Positions 1 to 10,337 of a stretch of 64,000 nt of DNA are shown here, in pieces. The position numbers and the translations under genes were made by a program. The stretch comes from Cladorrhinum sp. PSN259 (lineage: Eukaryota > Ascomycota > Sordariomycetes > Sordariales > Podosporaceae). How positions within the stretch are numbered: the stretch's first letter is position 1; every line of letters starts with the position of its first letter. The DNA lies in NCBI GenBank assembly GCA_033725935.1, contig MU867073.1:186001-250000 (forward strand), in the 5' to 3' direction. Below the pieces are notes generated by a model. The model was given only the letters and a program-made list of their open reading frames with translations, did not search any database and was not told the DNA's origin.

Positions 1-779
1 TCTATTACGATTCTCGTGTCATACTTGGTCTTCTTTAGGACAGGGAGATCATCGACGTCGCCTTCTTCGTCCCCGAAGCTCAGCAGCTGCTTCCCTCCCT
101 TCCTCTTCTTCTGTTTCTTCTCTGTTGGCGGCGCTGGCTTGGACACCTGTTGCTTTACTCGTTTTTCTCTTTTCTTCATGTCGTCGAATGGGTTGACGAG
201 TATCTCGATATGGGTGATTTTGACTGGGTATAATGGTCGCTCACCGCCCTCTTCGACTTCGGCCTCGCCCATCTTGGCCAAGTTGTAGATTGTGTCGCCT
301 GCTACTCGACCAAATACGGTGTTTTTGTTCGTCAATTCGTCCGCCTTTCCCAGAGTAAAGAAGAACTGGCTTCCGTTTGTGTCCCGCGTGCCCTCGTTCG
401 CCATGCCCAGCAACCCGCGCCTATTAAATTTTAGTCGTGAGTGAAACTCGTCTTTGAATCCCACACCCATTGCCCCAGCATTTTGTCCCTTGCGCTGGTC
501 CATAGGCCACGGATCCAAATCTCCACTGAATGCGCCGCCATCGTAGACAGACTCCCCTCCGTGTCCGGTGCCGGTCGGATCGCCTCCTTGAAGGATGAAA
601 CCGGGAATGAGGCGGTGGAATATCGTTCCGTCGTAATATCCGTCCAAGCTGAGCTGCAGAAAGTTTCTGCAGGTTAGAGGCGTTTGTTTGGCGAAAAGCT
701 CGACTGAGATCTCGCCTTGTGTTGTATGAATGATCGCCGACGCCGTCGGCTGCGGTTCAAGGTTGTAGATGGCTGACAT
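1..779 (-). CDS. cwc27: Cwc27-type spliceosomal cyclophilin (peptidyl-prolyl isomerase), 3' end beyond window
   Basis: Translation from the ATG at 779 gives an uninterrupted 259-codon frame running off the window edge, with no intron. It starts MSAIYNLEPQ and carries a cyclophilin fold: FHRLIPGFILQGGDPTGTG at about residues 54-72, GLLGMANEG and NGSQFFFTLGKADELTNKN. The usual active-site Trp of cyclophilin A is replaced by Glu (ADELTNK), as in Cwc27/SDCCAG10 proteins, which join the activated spliceosome and are probably weak or inactive isomerases. A charged region follows (KKREKRVKQQ, KKQKKRKGGK), fitting the Cwc27 C-terminal linker. Residues about 81-107 form an insertion before the KDEFHSRLKFNRRG block that animal Cwc27 lacks. 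It is head to head with vma2. Family is confident; the C-terminus is unseen. Confidence 0.9.
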   Translation of the reverse strand, partial: MSAIYNLEPQPTASAIIHTTQGEISVELFAKQTPLTCRNFLQLSLDGYYDGTIFHRLIPGFILQGGDPTGTGHGGESVYDGGAFSGDLDPWPMDQRKGQNAGAMGVGFKDEFHSRLKFNRRGLLGMANEGTRDTNGSQFFFTLGKADELTNKNTVFGRVAGDTIYNLAKMGEAEVEEGGERPLYPVKITHIEILVNPFDDMKKREKRVKQQVSKPAPPTEKKQKKRKGGKQLLSFGDEEGDVDDLPVLKKTKYDTRIVI

Positions 780-1463
780 GATGAAGTACGCACACCACTC
801 GTCAATTCAGCAATACTGAGGTGTCAAGAGTTCCGGGTTGTTGAATAGTAGGTTGTGGTCCTCTACCACGCACACGCTATTCGGCGGGTTGCGAAAAAAC
901 TTGCTTGTGGAAAAGATCAGGTTTAATACCAATGTGTCGGCTCGAAGGCTCCCTGCTCTGCCTACCGCACGATATGCACATGCACCAGCCACATTTAGAG
1001 AACGGAAGCAATTACAGCATAGTATCTTTAGCATTCAATACAGTGCTAGGCAATGAAAAGCGGGAACTTTATCGTTTGATGACTGTCATAATTCCATGTT
1101 AAATCCATTTTTTCGAACTCGTATACCTGATTTTCAAGTAAATTATTTCAAGGTTATCTCTTACAACCCGACCGTCTTGATTCTGTGCCACATCGCAGTT
1201 GGTTTGGTCATTGTGGCTGCGCCGCACTGAGTTCAGAGTGCGGGGCCTTAGACAAGGAAACCCAGCTTATCATGGTTAAGCTTGGCTGGGAGCTTGCGTC
1301 TTCGGCCAACCCACGGGAGCTCTCCATTCAACACCAACAAGACGCAACTAACTTGTATACCACCTAAATCCATTCCGACTCTCCAAACTGACCCCGAGCC
1401 GGCCTCGAGCATCGCATTGCTATTCCGTTCCGAAAATACATTTGCAGCCCGTCCTAATTCAAA
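780..1463. promoter_or_regulatory. Divergent intergenic region cwc27/vma2
   Basis: This 684 bp stretch separates two start codons facing away from each other, so it must hold both promoters and both 5' leaders. Frames of up to about 75 codons exist on both strands, but they overlap one another, lack family resemblance and have no splice context. I see no repeat or RNA gene. Confidence 0.5.
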
Positions 1464-3236
1464 ATGAGCGACCCCAGAGATCCGGCCTCGTACAGGGTGA
1501 CGCCTAGGATCCGCTACAACACCGTCGGTGGTGTCAACGGACCCCTCGTCATCTTGGACAATGTCAGTTTCCCCCCACCACCAGCCGTTATAACCACCCA
1601 AATCCCTCAGTATCTAACTACGCTTGCAGGTCAAATTTCCGAGATACAATGAGATCGTGTCCCTTACTCTTCCCGATGGAACAGTGCGTTCCGGTCAAGT
1701 TTTGGAGGCTCGAGGTTCGAGATGCTGGCAACTCTGGTTTATATCGCGCCTGCGCTAACACATCCTGGATAGGAAGTCGAGCTGTCGTTCAAGTCTTCGA
1801 GGGAACCTCTGGTATCGATGTGAAAAAGACTCGGGTCAAGATGACGGGAGAGAGTTTGAAACTCGGTGTTTCTGAGGACATGTTGGGGCGCATCTTCGAC
1901 GGCTCAGGTCGTGCCATTGACAAAGGTCCCAAGGTTTTGGCCGAGGAGTTCTTGGACATCAACGGCAGTCCAATTAACCCCTTTTCAAGAGTAAGGCTTG
2001 TGGTGGTGGTATGGCGGGGTATGCAGAAGTGGCAGTCGGCTAACATCACATATCTAGGTGTATCCTGAGGAGATGATCTCAACCGGTATCTCCGCCATCG
2101 ACACCATGAACTCGATTGCCCGTGGGCAAAAGATCCCCATTTTCTCGGCCGCTGGTCTTCCACACAACGAAATTGCTGCTCAGATTTGTCGCCAGGCCGG
2201 CTTAGTTCAGCGCCACGGTGTGACCAGCAAAGGTGTTCACGATGACCACGAAGAGAACTTCTCCATTGTCTTCGCTGCCATGGGTGTCAACCTGGAAACT
2301 GCCCGTTTCTTCACTCGTGACTTCGAGGAGAACGGAAGTTTGGAGCGCACCACTCTTTTCCTTAACCTTGCCAATGATCCTACGTAAGTTTTTCTGCTCT
2401 TGATACGCAAAGCTCTACTAAACCATCTTCTTAGTATTGAACGTATTATCACACCTCGTCTCGCCCTTACAACCGCCGAGTACTACGCCTACCAACTGGA
2501 GAAGCACGTTTTGGTCATTCTCACTGATCTTTCTGCCTACTGCGATGCCCTTCGTGAGGTTTCTGCTGCCCGCGAAGAAGTTCCTGGCCGTCGCGGTTTC
2601 CCCGGTTACATGTATACCGATTTGTCCACCATCTACGAACGTGCCGGTCGTGTCGAAGGCCGTAATGGATCCATTACCCAGATCCCCATTCTTACCATGC
2701 CTAACGACGACATTACTCATCCTATCCCCGATTTGACGGGATATATTACCGAGGGCCAGATTTTCGTCGACCGTGGCTTGCACAACCGTGGTATCTACCC
2801 CCCAATCAACGTTCTCCCGTCGCTCTCCCGTCTGATGAAGTCTGCCATTGGCGAGGGCATGACGCGCAAAGATCACGGTGATGTGTCGAACCAGCTGTAT
2901 GCCAAGTACGCCATCGGTCGTGATGCGGCCGCCATGAAGGCCGTCGTTGGTGAGGAGGCTCTCTCAGCCGAGGACAAGAAGTCTCTGGAGTTCCTTGAAA
3001 AGTTTGAGCGCACATTTATCGCCCAAGGTCCTTATGAGTCGCGAACCATTTTCGAGTCTTTGGATCAGGCATGGGGCTTGCTTCGCATTTACAGCAAGGA
3101 CATGCTCAACCGTATTCCTGCCAAGATCATCGACGAGTTCTACTCCCGAAAAGTGGCAGAGCAGAAGGGCAAGGCGAAGGCCACGACTAAGGATACCAGA
3201 GATACGACCGAAGAGGAGAACCTCATTGATGCTTAA
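1464..3236 (+). CDS. vma2: V-type proton ATPase subunit B (non-catalytic nucleotide-binding subunit of V1)
   Basis: Five exons: 1464-1562, 1630-1714, 1773-1990, 2058-2383 and 2435-3236, joined by 51-67 nt GT-AG introns, give 509 aa. The protein starts MSDPRDPASYRVTPRIRYNT and runs collinear with fungal Vma2/VMA-2, including VQVFEGTSGID, LGRIFDGSGRAID, PEEMISTGISAIDTMNSIARGQKIPIFSAAGLPHNE (split here by its exon order only), ARFFTRDFEENGS and VLPSLSRLMKSAIGEGMTRKDH. It is part of the V1 sector that hydrolyses ATP to acidify vacuoles; subunit B sits next to catalytic subunit A and has a degenerate P loop. The C-terminal tail is variable and lysine-rich, ending ENLIDA. Splice phases are consistent throughout. 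The ATG at 1464 is the only one fitting the conserved N-terminus. Confidence 0.97.
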
Positions 3237-4771
3237 AAGTAGAGATGTCATTGTCTCAAAGTCATGAGGTAGCTGCTAATTTTTCTCTTTCCTTTTTTGG
3301 TGGTTCAGAACCCTTGTTCATGAAACCTGCATTCTGTATGGGTAGCGCACGACTTGTATATGATAGTTTATCGGGTAGTTGTTTGATGGCATTGCAGATT
3401 CGAATTCAAATGGTGTTTTCTGATTACAAGTGGTTTCTCATTGGCGCGCATGTCATACCCTGCTGTTTGTTTGTAAGGTGCTTCCGTCCGGCCTGGAAAT
3501 GGAGGCTGATGCAGGTGAACCTGAAGCGAGGATGGGAACATCGGGCTTTGAAGTAGCAAAATAAAGTTAGGTAAGACTCACCACTTATAGTAAGACTCAG
3601 AGGGTCAGTTTACCCAAACTTAACAATTTGCGTATACGATAACTCATTACCTATAGAGATTCATCGTGAAATTGATTTGATAGAGCTTGTTCGGTATTCT
3701 TGGCAAAGCTAAGCTTTCTTTTATTGACAAGGGCAATATGCGGAGTACTCCCCCGCTTCCTCCTTTGACCTTAGGGGGTTCGCCAATAAGCAACCGTCCA
3801 ACGGCCACAGCCGCTCCAATCGGTTGTTTTGTTACAACGTCATTCCAAGCCTGATATTATTCCGCGAATCTGTATTCGGCAGAAAGGCCTGGCTAGTCTT
3901 GGGGAAGGATCAGGGCAAGGAGGACGAGGAATGGATGGGATACACAATACGGTGAGAACCACGACATTTGTCAGGATGGGGTGTGTCCTAGTGAAGCACT
4001 CACTAACTACTGCAGGTGATCAACTAAACTTTGGAAAGGCGTTACACTTTGGACGGAAGCCCGCATATAAGTGGTGGCAGGATAGTTTTTACGTGCGACA
4101 GTGAGTCTTCCAACTTCCTCTTTGGCTGAGGAGGTACTACGATCTGCAACCATGGTCCCATTGAGCAAATTCACCGAGCGTTCATGTTTTCTGGAGGATT
4201 GGTCCCTTTCGCTACCACAAAATCCTCCCCGTGATGTATCAATTGTGGAAACTGATATCATCCGTCATACGGCGACGGCATGATGCCGTCGTCCCGGCCG
4301 TCTTGCGGTTACTCCTCCAACACCTTGACGCGGAAATTCTAGGATGATATCCCGCTGATACTACCACACATCCCAGTTACCCCAACCACCCAAAGGTCCC
4401 ATCTGAGCTCTTACTTGTAGCACATTCCTTCTTTGTATAAGCAAGAGGAAATAAGGTTCCAAGTATTGAGGGTTCGTCCCAAATAACCGGATACCTCAAC
4501 ACCACCTGATCTGGACGATTGGAGGGTGCCTACCCCCGAATACCCGGTCTGCTGCTATTAAACCCTCGTTCCCCTGCATTCACGCGATATTGCCATTCTT
4601 TGAATATTTCCAACCGAAGGGATGAGTTTGGAAAAGCTCGGGCCTTATTAACCCCTCTCGATCCGTCCTCTCCCTCGCAGGTTTCCTCCTGCCTCCCTAT
4701 ATGATCCTTACCTGGAACCGCAAATTCACAAGCGTTGAAGGGCTCCCTCACTCTCGTTACTTCAAGTCATC
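3237..4771. other. Intergenic: vma2 3' region and aldose epimerase promoter
   Basis: About 1.5 kb without a supported gene. An AATAAA hexamer lies at 3560-3565, far downstream of the vma2 stop. The last 120 bp before 4772 are pyrimidine-rich, as in many fungal core promoters. A 91-codon frame at 3829-4104 begins at TTG and has no recognisable similarity. Confidence 0.4.
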
Positions 4772-6036
4772 ATGCGTTCCCACCTACTCTGGGGTGCAGC
4801 AGCTCTGCTGCTCCCCTCGGCTGCCCTCGCAGCAAAAGCATTCACAGGCTCACCAGACCAGGACGGCAAATACTGGATCCACGGCGAGGGTATCTCCGCA
4901 GCATTTGTTCCCTATGGAGCCTCAGTCTCCAACCTCTTGATCAATGATCAATACGGCATTGAGCGTGACATTGTGACTGGTTTCGACAATGCCAGTTACT
5001 ACAAAATCGACAAGCAGCATCCTCACTTCGGTGGCGTTCCCGGTCGTTATGCCAACCGCATCAAAAATAGCACGTTCAAGCTCGACGGAGAGTCTTATCA
5101 CGTTGCTCCCAATGATAATCCTACTCCATCCCATCCCACGGGTCTTGACACACTTCACGGCGGACCTGATGGTTGGGATTGGCGGGACTTTGATGTAGTG
5201 GCCCATACGGAGTCCAGCATCACTTTCTCTATCGTTGATCCGGATGGAAAAGAAGGTTTCCCAGGCGAGGTGGTTTCTTACATCACTTATTCCCTGGGCA
5301 ATATGACTTGGGATGCGACGATGGTTGCCATCGCCACCACGAAGAAGACGCCAATCATGCTGAGCAGTCATACCTACTGGAACCTGGACGGGTTCGCCAA
5401 TAACGAGACTAATTTGGCGCTTGATCACAGTTTGTGGCTGCCGTACAGTGGGCAGCGAGTCGCGGTGGATAATATTCTCATTCCCACTGGGGAGATTGTA
5501 TCTAATCCTGAGGGGTCGGTTAATGATTTCTGGTCGGCTCCCAAGAAAATCGGGGATGGGTTTAAGCAGGAGGGAATTGAAGGAAATTGCGGGTATAACT
5601 GTACCGGATATGGTATATTTTCCCTTCCCCTCTACGTCTCATCTGATAACATGGGCTGACTAGTGAAACAGACAACTGCTGGCTCGTCAACAGGCCTCAA
5701 GCCCACAACTGGAGATCTCCGGATAGTCTAGTTGCCCGCTTGCATTCGGCTTGGTCAGGCATTCAGCTGGATGTTTATTCTAACCAGGAGGCATTCCAGA
5801 TGTACTCTTGCAACTTCCAGAACGGCTCGATGGCGCTCAAGTCGACTCAGGGACTTTCTGATGAAGCCAAGTTCCCGAGGACGATTCCCAAATATGGTTG
5901 TGTGGTGCTTGAAGTTCAGGACTGGATCGATGGGATCAATCATCCTGAGTGGGGCAGGCAGGAGAAGCAGGTCTTTGAGCCTGCTGGCGATCCGTATGTC
6001 TTGCAGGTTAGGCATAAGTTTTCTATTCAGCCATGA
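4772..6036 (+). CDS. Secreted aldose 1-epimerase (galactose mutarotase family)
   Basis: Two exons, 4772-5612 and 5672-6036, encode 401 aa. The N-terminus (MRSHLLWGAAALLLPSAALA) is a clear signal peptide, so the enzyme is probably secreted. It interconverts the alpha and beta anomers of aldoses such as galactose or glucose. Family blocks in order: YGASVSNLLI, GRYANRIKN, GLDTLHGGPDGWDWR, MLSSHTYWNLDG with the likely catalytic acid His200, and GCVVLEVQDWIDGINHPEW with the likely catalytic base Glu361. Several N-x-S/T sequons (NSTF, NMTW, NETN, NCTG, NGSM) fit glycosylation. The intron interrupts TGY-DNCW in phase 1. Secreted mutarotases are common in plant-biomass-degrading ascomycetes; the exact sugar preference cannot be read from sequence. 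Confidence 0.93.
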
Positions 6037-6492
6037 ATGGATTAACATAAAAAGTCCCGAAAAAGGATATGTTGTTCCTGGAGCAGGGTTGGAGAGGGTG
6101 GCTTGGCGCAGTCAGCCAACAATAACATGGTCCTAATATCCGCCATGATCGTAATGAAATTGTTCCGAGAATAATGAAGTTTCTATCTAAAACTCTTCTT
6201 TTTCAGTGCTAATGTAGTAACCTGATATTCTCAATCCTAACTTTGCTGCTTGCTCCTGGCACCCTGTTCCGCACTGTATGCATAAAGCGGGGCATATTGG
6301 CCCAAGAACAAACAGTAACAACGCGCTCTCAATTCACCTGCTCACTCCAGTATCATCATCAGCGACAAAAACAATGAATCAAGATTAAAACAACTTTTCG
6401 CACCCAGATCCAGTCATCTGTCTACCCTTTTGTTCATTTTTCATGAGCTGACTCATCCTATATTCATTTACCCCCATCAGAAAGACACAAAA
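6037..6492. promoter_or_regulatory. Intergenic: epimerase 3' UTR and ctf8 promoter
   Basis: This 456 bp stretch lies between two genes on the same strand. It is A/T- and C-rich near 6300-6480. An in-frame alternative start upstream of ctf8 exists at 6430, but conservation begins only at the ATG at 6493. Nothing else is recognisable. Confidence 0.4.
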
Positions 6493-7293
6493 ATGTCAAC
6501 TCCGGAAGGAAGCATAACACTCCACCCACCCTCAGCCTCCAGAGCCTACACCACGAGCGACGACAACCCCTTGCCTCAGTTACTTCAGACTCCCTCGGGT
6601 CTTGCGCTGCTGGAGTTACAAGGAACGATTAATTTTCCCGAGGAAGGTAGCAGAGAGGAGGTACAGATTGGGCGGCTGGAGTTTCCGGATTATGATCCTC
6701 TGAGTGGGAATGATGCCAATAAGTGGATGAATAGGGTTTGGATGTGGGTTGGGCGGTATCAGGTATGGTTTTTTTTTTTTTTTTTTTTTTTTGGTTTTTT
6801 TTGGTTTTTTTTTGAGGGGTTTGTTTTGTTATTTCAGGGGCTTGGTTTTGGTTTTGGGCTGGGGAGGTTTTTTTTTTTTTGTCTAGGATTGGGGCAGCAG
6901 TTGAAGGATGTCATATGGAGAATTATATATACCAAGAGCGAACGAGGGAACCATGCAATGAGCTGAAATTTGGGGGGTATAACAAAGCGCGGCTGGAAAT
7001 GATAAAGAGGAATAGTAGGGGTTGCATCAATGACTGAAAAGTAAGGGCTAACAAAAATGGCGTTTTCACAGAGACTGCATGGCGAAGTCAAAAAGTTACC
7101 GCAGGCTGTGGCAATCGTTAGAAGACGGGGCGAGGTTAAGGAAGGGGATGATGATGACGAAGCAAAAGTGGAGGAGCTAGAGGTGGTAGAGATTGTAAAA
7201 TACAAAATTGTCTTTGGGCAGAGGCCGGAGCCTGTCACGGGTGGTCAGGGCGAGCAACAACAGCAAGGGACGGAGATGGATTTGGATGGATAA
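6493..7293 (+). CDS. ctf8: Ctf8, subunit of the Ctf18-RFC clamp loader (sister chromatid cohesion)
   Basis: Exons 6493-6762 and 7072-7293 encode 163 aa. The conserved Ctf8 core is visible: LPQLLQTPSGLALLELQGTI, then QIGRLEFPDYDP, WMWVGRYQ joined across the intron to RLHGEVKKLPQAVAIVRRR, and the C-terminal LEVVEIVKYKIVFGQRPEPV. Ctf8 binds Dcc1 and the Ctf18 C-terminus to form the alternative clamp loader that acts on PCNA at replication forks and supports cohesion. The C-terminus is acidic and Gln-rich (EQQQQGTEMDLDG). The 309 nt intron is unusually long for this window and starts with a run of 24 T. The gene converges on dph1, with only 82 bp between stop codons. Confidence 0.92.
6763..7071 (+). 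repeat. Long ctf8 intron with T24 homopolymer and G/T-rich tracts
   Basis: The intron opens GTATGG and is followed at 6769-6792 by 24 T, then GG, T8, GG, T9, and another T run near 6868-6880. A false acceptor (ATTTCAG) occurs at about 6831-6837, but the true continuation (RLHGEVKK) begins at 7072 after TTTTCACAG. Confidence 0.85.
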
Positions 7294-7375
7294 CGAAGAA
7301 TGTAGGGAAGGGAATCAATCACTGGGCTGTAGTCGAGACATACGGCTAATGCAATATGGAACAGCTTTGATGGGT

Positions 7376-8770
7376 CTATGTGCTTAATGCAACTGGCTTG
7401 GTCCTTCCAAGACCGTCCTTGCCATAATAATCCATGGGGTAAGCTCCCTTGCCCCAGTCCTCCCTCTCCTCCAAAGCCACAAGTGCCTCATAAGGAGTCA
7501 ATAGCGGCCTGGGAAAAGCATAGCCCCAATCGATGCTCAGTCTTGGACAGGCAACCTGTACCCAGCACTCCACATCGCTCATCATGGCAAGCTTTCCTGG
7601 GAAAATCTCGCTGAGAAGCAGATGGACGACCGGAACTCCCATTTGCTTCAACTTGTTTTCTATGAGTGCCATCGTGTGCGGATTACCCTGTCTTCCGAGT
7701 GAACCTAAAATGAGACCCCATTTCTTGGCCGTCTTTGCCACCCGGATGGCATCTCGTCGGAGATCTTGCATTTCATCATGACCGTAAGTCTCATGGGTCA
7801 GCTTCCGTGAGTATGGGTCGTACCGGTAGGCGGGAATCTTGGGGTTGTGAATCATGATGCTTTCGAGATGAAAGTGACCGTCTCCCAGGTAGAGGATCAA
7901 ATCTATAGGCTTATCGGTGTAACTGGAAAGATTTGGTGAGGTGCAGCCCAGGATCTCTCCCTTTGACAATGGCGCAATCTGTGGCACAACGATATTGAAG
8001 CCTGCCTTCTCTAGGGTGGACTTGACACCATGAATGGTGGCGTTGAACTGAATAGTCCCAACCAAGGCGATCGTCTTGCCTGGAGAGAAGTTACGCTCCA
8101 ACGTCGCGAGAAGATGGGAAGTGTCGATGCTGATATCGACAAAGACGTAAAGCGTCTTAATCTTAGTAACATCCACTGGGATGAGGCAGCTGTGGGCGTA
8201 GTGTACAAGGAGGTCACATCCCATTGCCCTGGCCGTATAGTCGTCTATGCAGCAGGCTCCATATGTGACATCGCCCATGATCAGCGTCTCGATACCTGGG
8301 CAGAACTGCGTGAGAATATCCGAGATGGTTGTGGCAAACAATAGGAGACCCTCTGGCATCTGCAGCGCTACTCTCTTTGCTTGGAGAGAGCGTATGCGAT
8401 GGATGGTTTTTGGTATCTCAAACGAGTAGTTGGCCGGGAGGAGAGCTATAGCTTCCTTCAAGGCCGGATCATTCAGGATCTCTGGGGGCACTTGGTTCAG
8501 CATCCTTGGTGCTCTCCTTGGCTGGGCAACTGTGAGGGCACATCAGCCTCCGTCCTGCCAACAACAACCCAAAGCAACGCTGTCGTTGATACCTTGAATA
8601 GCTCCGCTGTCCTCGATCGAAGCATTGCCGGTGCTTGTCTTTGATGCCTCTGCTGCAGCCCTCCTGCCCACAAAACGCTTCTTTGGTTGCCTAACGGCAT
8701 TTTGTTGTGCCTGAGCCTCCTCTATATCGGCTGCGATGCCCAGGTCCACGAGAGCACGATCCTCCTCCAT
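7376..8770 (-). CDS. dph1: Dph1, subunit of the radical SAM diphthamide synthase (Dph1-Dph2)
   Basis: Exon 1 is 8770-8593 and exon 2 is 8529-7376 on the minus strand, 443 aa. Dph1 with Dph2 transfers the 3-amino-3-carboxypropyl group of SAM to a histidine of translation factor eEF2, the first step of diphthamide synthesis. The three separated cysteines that bind the 4Fe-4S cluster are present: the YGACCIDD motif near residue 152, ILGCTSP near 255 and VACPRLSIDWG near 387. Other family blocks are ALQMPEGLLLFA, GDVTYGACC and LYLGDGHFHLE. The N-terminal exon (MEEDRALVDLG, PKKRFVGRR) matches the basic start of fungal Dph1; the splice restores V-AQPRRAPRML. It is head to head with rps6 and tail to tail with ctf8. 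Confidence 0.95.
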
Positions 8771-9204
8771 TTTGAGATTGACGGATCTGAAACGCACTCA
8801 AACAGAAGACGACAAAAGTCCCGAAATCAGAATAAACCGCGAATAGCCTATACTTCCAGTCTGCAAGTGGGATGACTAGAAGGGTATCCGATGCAGTGAA
8901 GCTTTATAAAATCTTGAACTGCTTTGTCTCTGCTGTAGTCCACTGGAAGAGGGGTGTTTTGTCTTTCAAGTCCAACCAAAAATTGATTGCCCCACTCAGC
9001 AACGGCAAGATCTGCGCACCCTTGTCTCCACGCCGAGCCACCTAGCTAGCGAATGTGGGGCATTGAATTTCCAACCAATCATAGGTAGCAAAAATTGTGC
9101 CCTAAGATCTCTCTTTTTGCTGTCGAGCACACAAAATCTTTCCCTTGATTTCTCGTAGTCTCGGAGTCCCATCATCAACGACGGTCGTTGTCAACATCGC
9201 CATT
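8771..9204. promoter_or_regulatory. Divergent promoter dph1/rps6 with CCAAT box and GCCCTA element
   Basis: This 434 bp region is shared by two translation-related genes. It contains a CCAAT sequence at 9075-9079 and a GCCCTA hexamer at 9099-9104, about 100 bp before the rps6 ATG. The hexamer also occurs as an inverted pair upstream of rps8. Short pyrimidine tracts lie near 9105-9140. The functional assignment is inference. Confidence 0.5.
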
Positions 9205-10337
9205 ATGAAGGTACGCTCGCGCCCACGGGTTCCGTGCTCGTACTGAGAGAATCATTTGAAGGAATTCCTTTGATTTTCATTTTTCTCGAATCTCGAATCA
9301 TGTGCTGACTCGGTGGTCCCAACAGCTGAACATTTCATACCCGGCGAATGGCTCGCAGAAGCTCATCGACATTGAGGATGAGCGCAAGGTGCGCCACTTC
9401 TATGAGTAGGTTTCCAATTTTTGAAGATACTGACGAATCAATGCTAACATGAGATTTCAGGAAGCGCGTATGTTCGACCGAAACCACACGATTTTCCCGC
9501 TTCGATATCGTACTAACTTTGTCGATTAGATGGGCGCTGAGGTCCCCGGTGACCCGCTTGGCGACGAGTGGAAGGGCTACATCTTCCGCATCACCGGTGG
9601 CAACGACAAGCAGGGTTTCCCGATGAAGCAGGGTGTTATCGCTCCTACCCGTGTCCGTCTCCTCCTCTCCGACGGCCACTCCTGCTACCGCCCCCGCCGC
9701 ACCGGTGAGCGCAAGCGCAAGTCCGTCCGCGGCTGCATCGTTGGCGCCGATCTTTCCGTTCTCGCTCTTGCCATCGTCAAGCAGGGCGAGCAGGAAATCC
9801 CCGGCCTTACCGATACCGTTCACCCCAAGCGCCTCGGCCCCAAGCGTGCCACCAAGATCCGCCGCTTCTTCGGCCTCAGCAAGGATGACGATGTATGTGC
9901 TACAAGCCCAATCATTACTGTCATCGCCTGCCCTGGAATTGTGTCGATCAGAATCACACAGTTCGGGTAGAGTCTGAGATACAACATGGAGGCTAATACA
10001 GATGGAAACAAATAGGTTCGCAAGTACGTCATTCGTCGCGAGGTTCAGCCCAAGGGTGAGGGCAAGAAGCCTTACACCAAGGCCCCTCGCATCCAGCGCT
10101 TGGTTACTCCCCAGCGCCTCCAGCACAAGCGTCATCGCATTGCGCTCAAGCGCCGCCAAGCCGAGAAGGTCAAGGATGAGGCCGTATGTCTATTCCACCC
10201 CTTAACAACCCTTTGAAACTGAATCGCTAACTTGTCTTCAGAACGAGTACGCTCAGGTCCTTGCCAAGCGCGTGGCTGAAGCCAAGTCCCTCAAGGCTGA
10301 TGCCCGCAAGCGCCGTGCCAGCTCTGTACGCAAGTAA
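9205..10337 (+). CDS. rps6: 40S ribosomal protein S6 (eS6)
   Basis: Six exons: 9205-9210, 9326-9405, 9461-9467, 9530-9892, 10016-10183 and 10242-10337, giving 239 aa (yeast S6 has 236). The first coding exon holds only ATG AAG; the third is a 7-nt micro-exon needed to read HFYEKRMGAEV. Family blocks include MKLNISYPANGSQKLIDIED, GEWKGY-type WKGYIFRITGGNDKQGFPMK, RRTGERKRKSVRGCIV and TKIRRFFGLSKDDDVRKYV. The C-terminus KRRASSVRK keeps the paired serines phosphorylated by TORC1-dependent AGC kinases in fungi and animals. It is a small-subunit ribosomal protein. The intron before exon 4 contains a perfect TACTAAC branch site at 9511. Five introns in 1.1 kb are typical of fungal ribosomal protein genes. 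Confidence 0.98.
9461..9467 (+). other. rps6: 7-nt internal micro-exon of rps6
   Basis: The bases GAAGCGC, flanked by TTTCAG on the left and GTATGT on the right, complete Glu and add Lys-Arg. Skipping them would shift the frame and destroy the conserved HFYEKRMGAE block. The flanking introns are 55 and 62 nt. Confidence 0.9.

Noticed and set aside
3829..4104. 91-codon frame between vma2 and the epimerase gene
   Set aside because: It starts at TTG, shows no family resemblance and has no splice partners.
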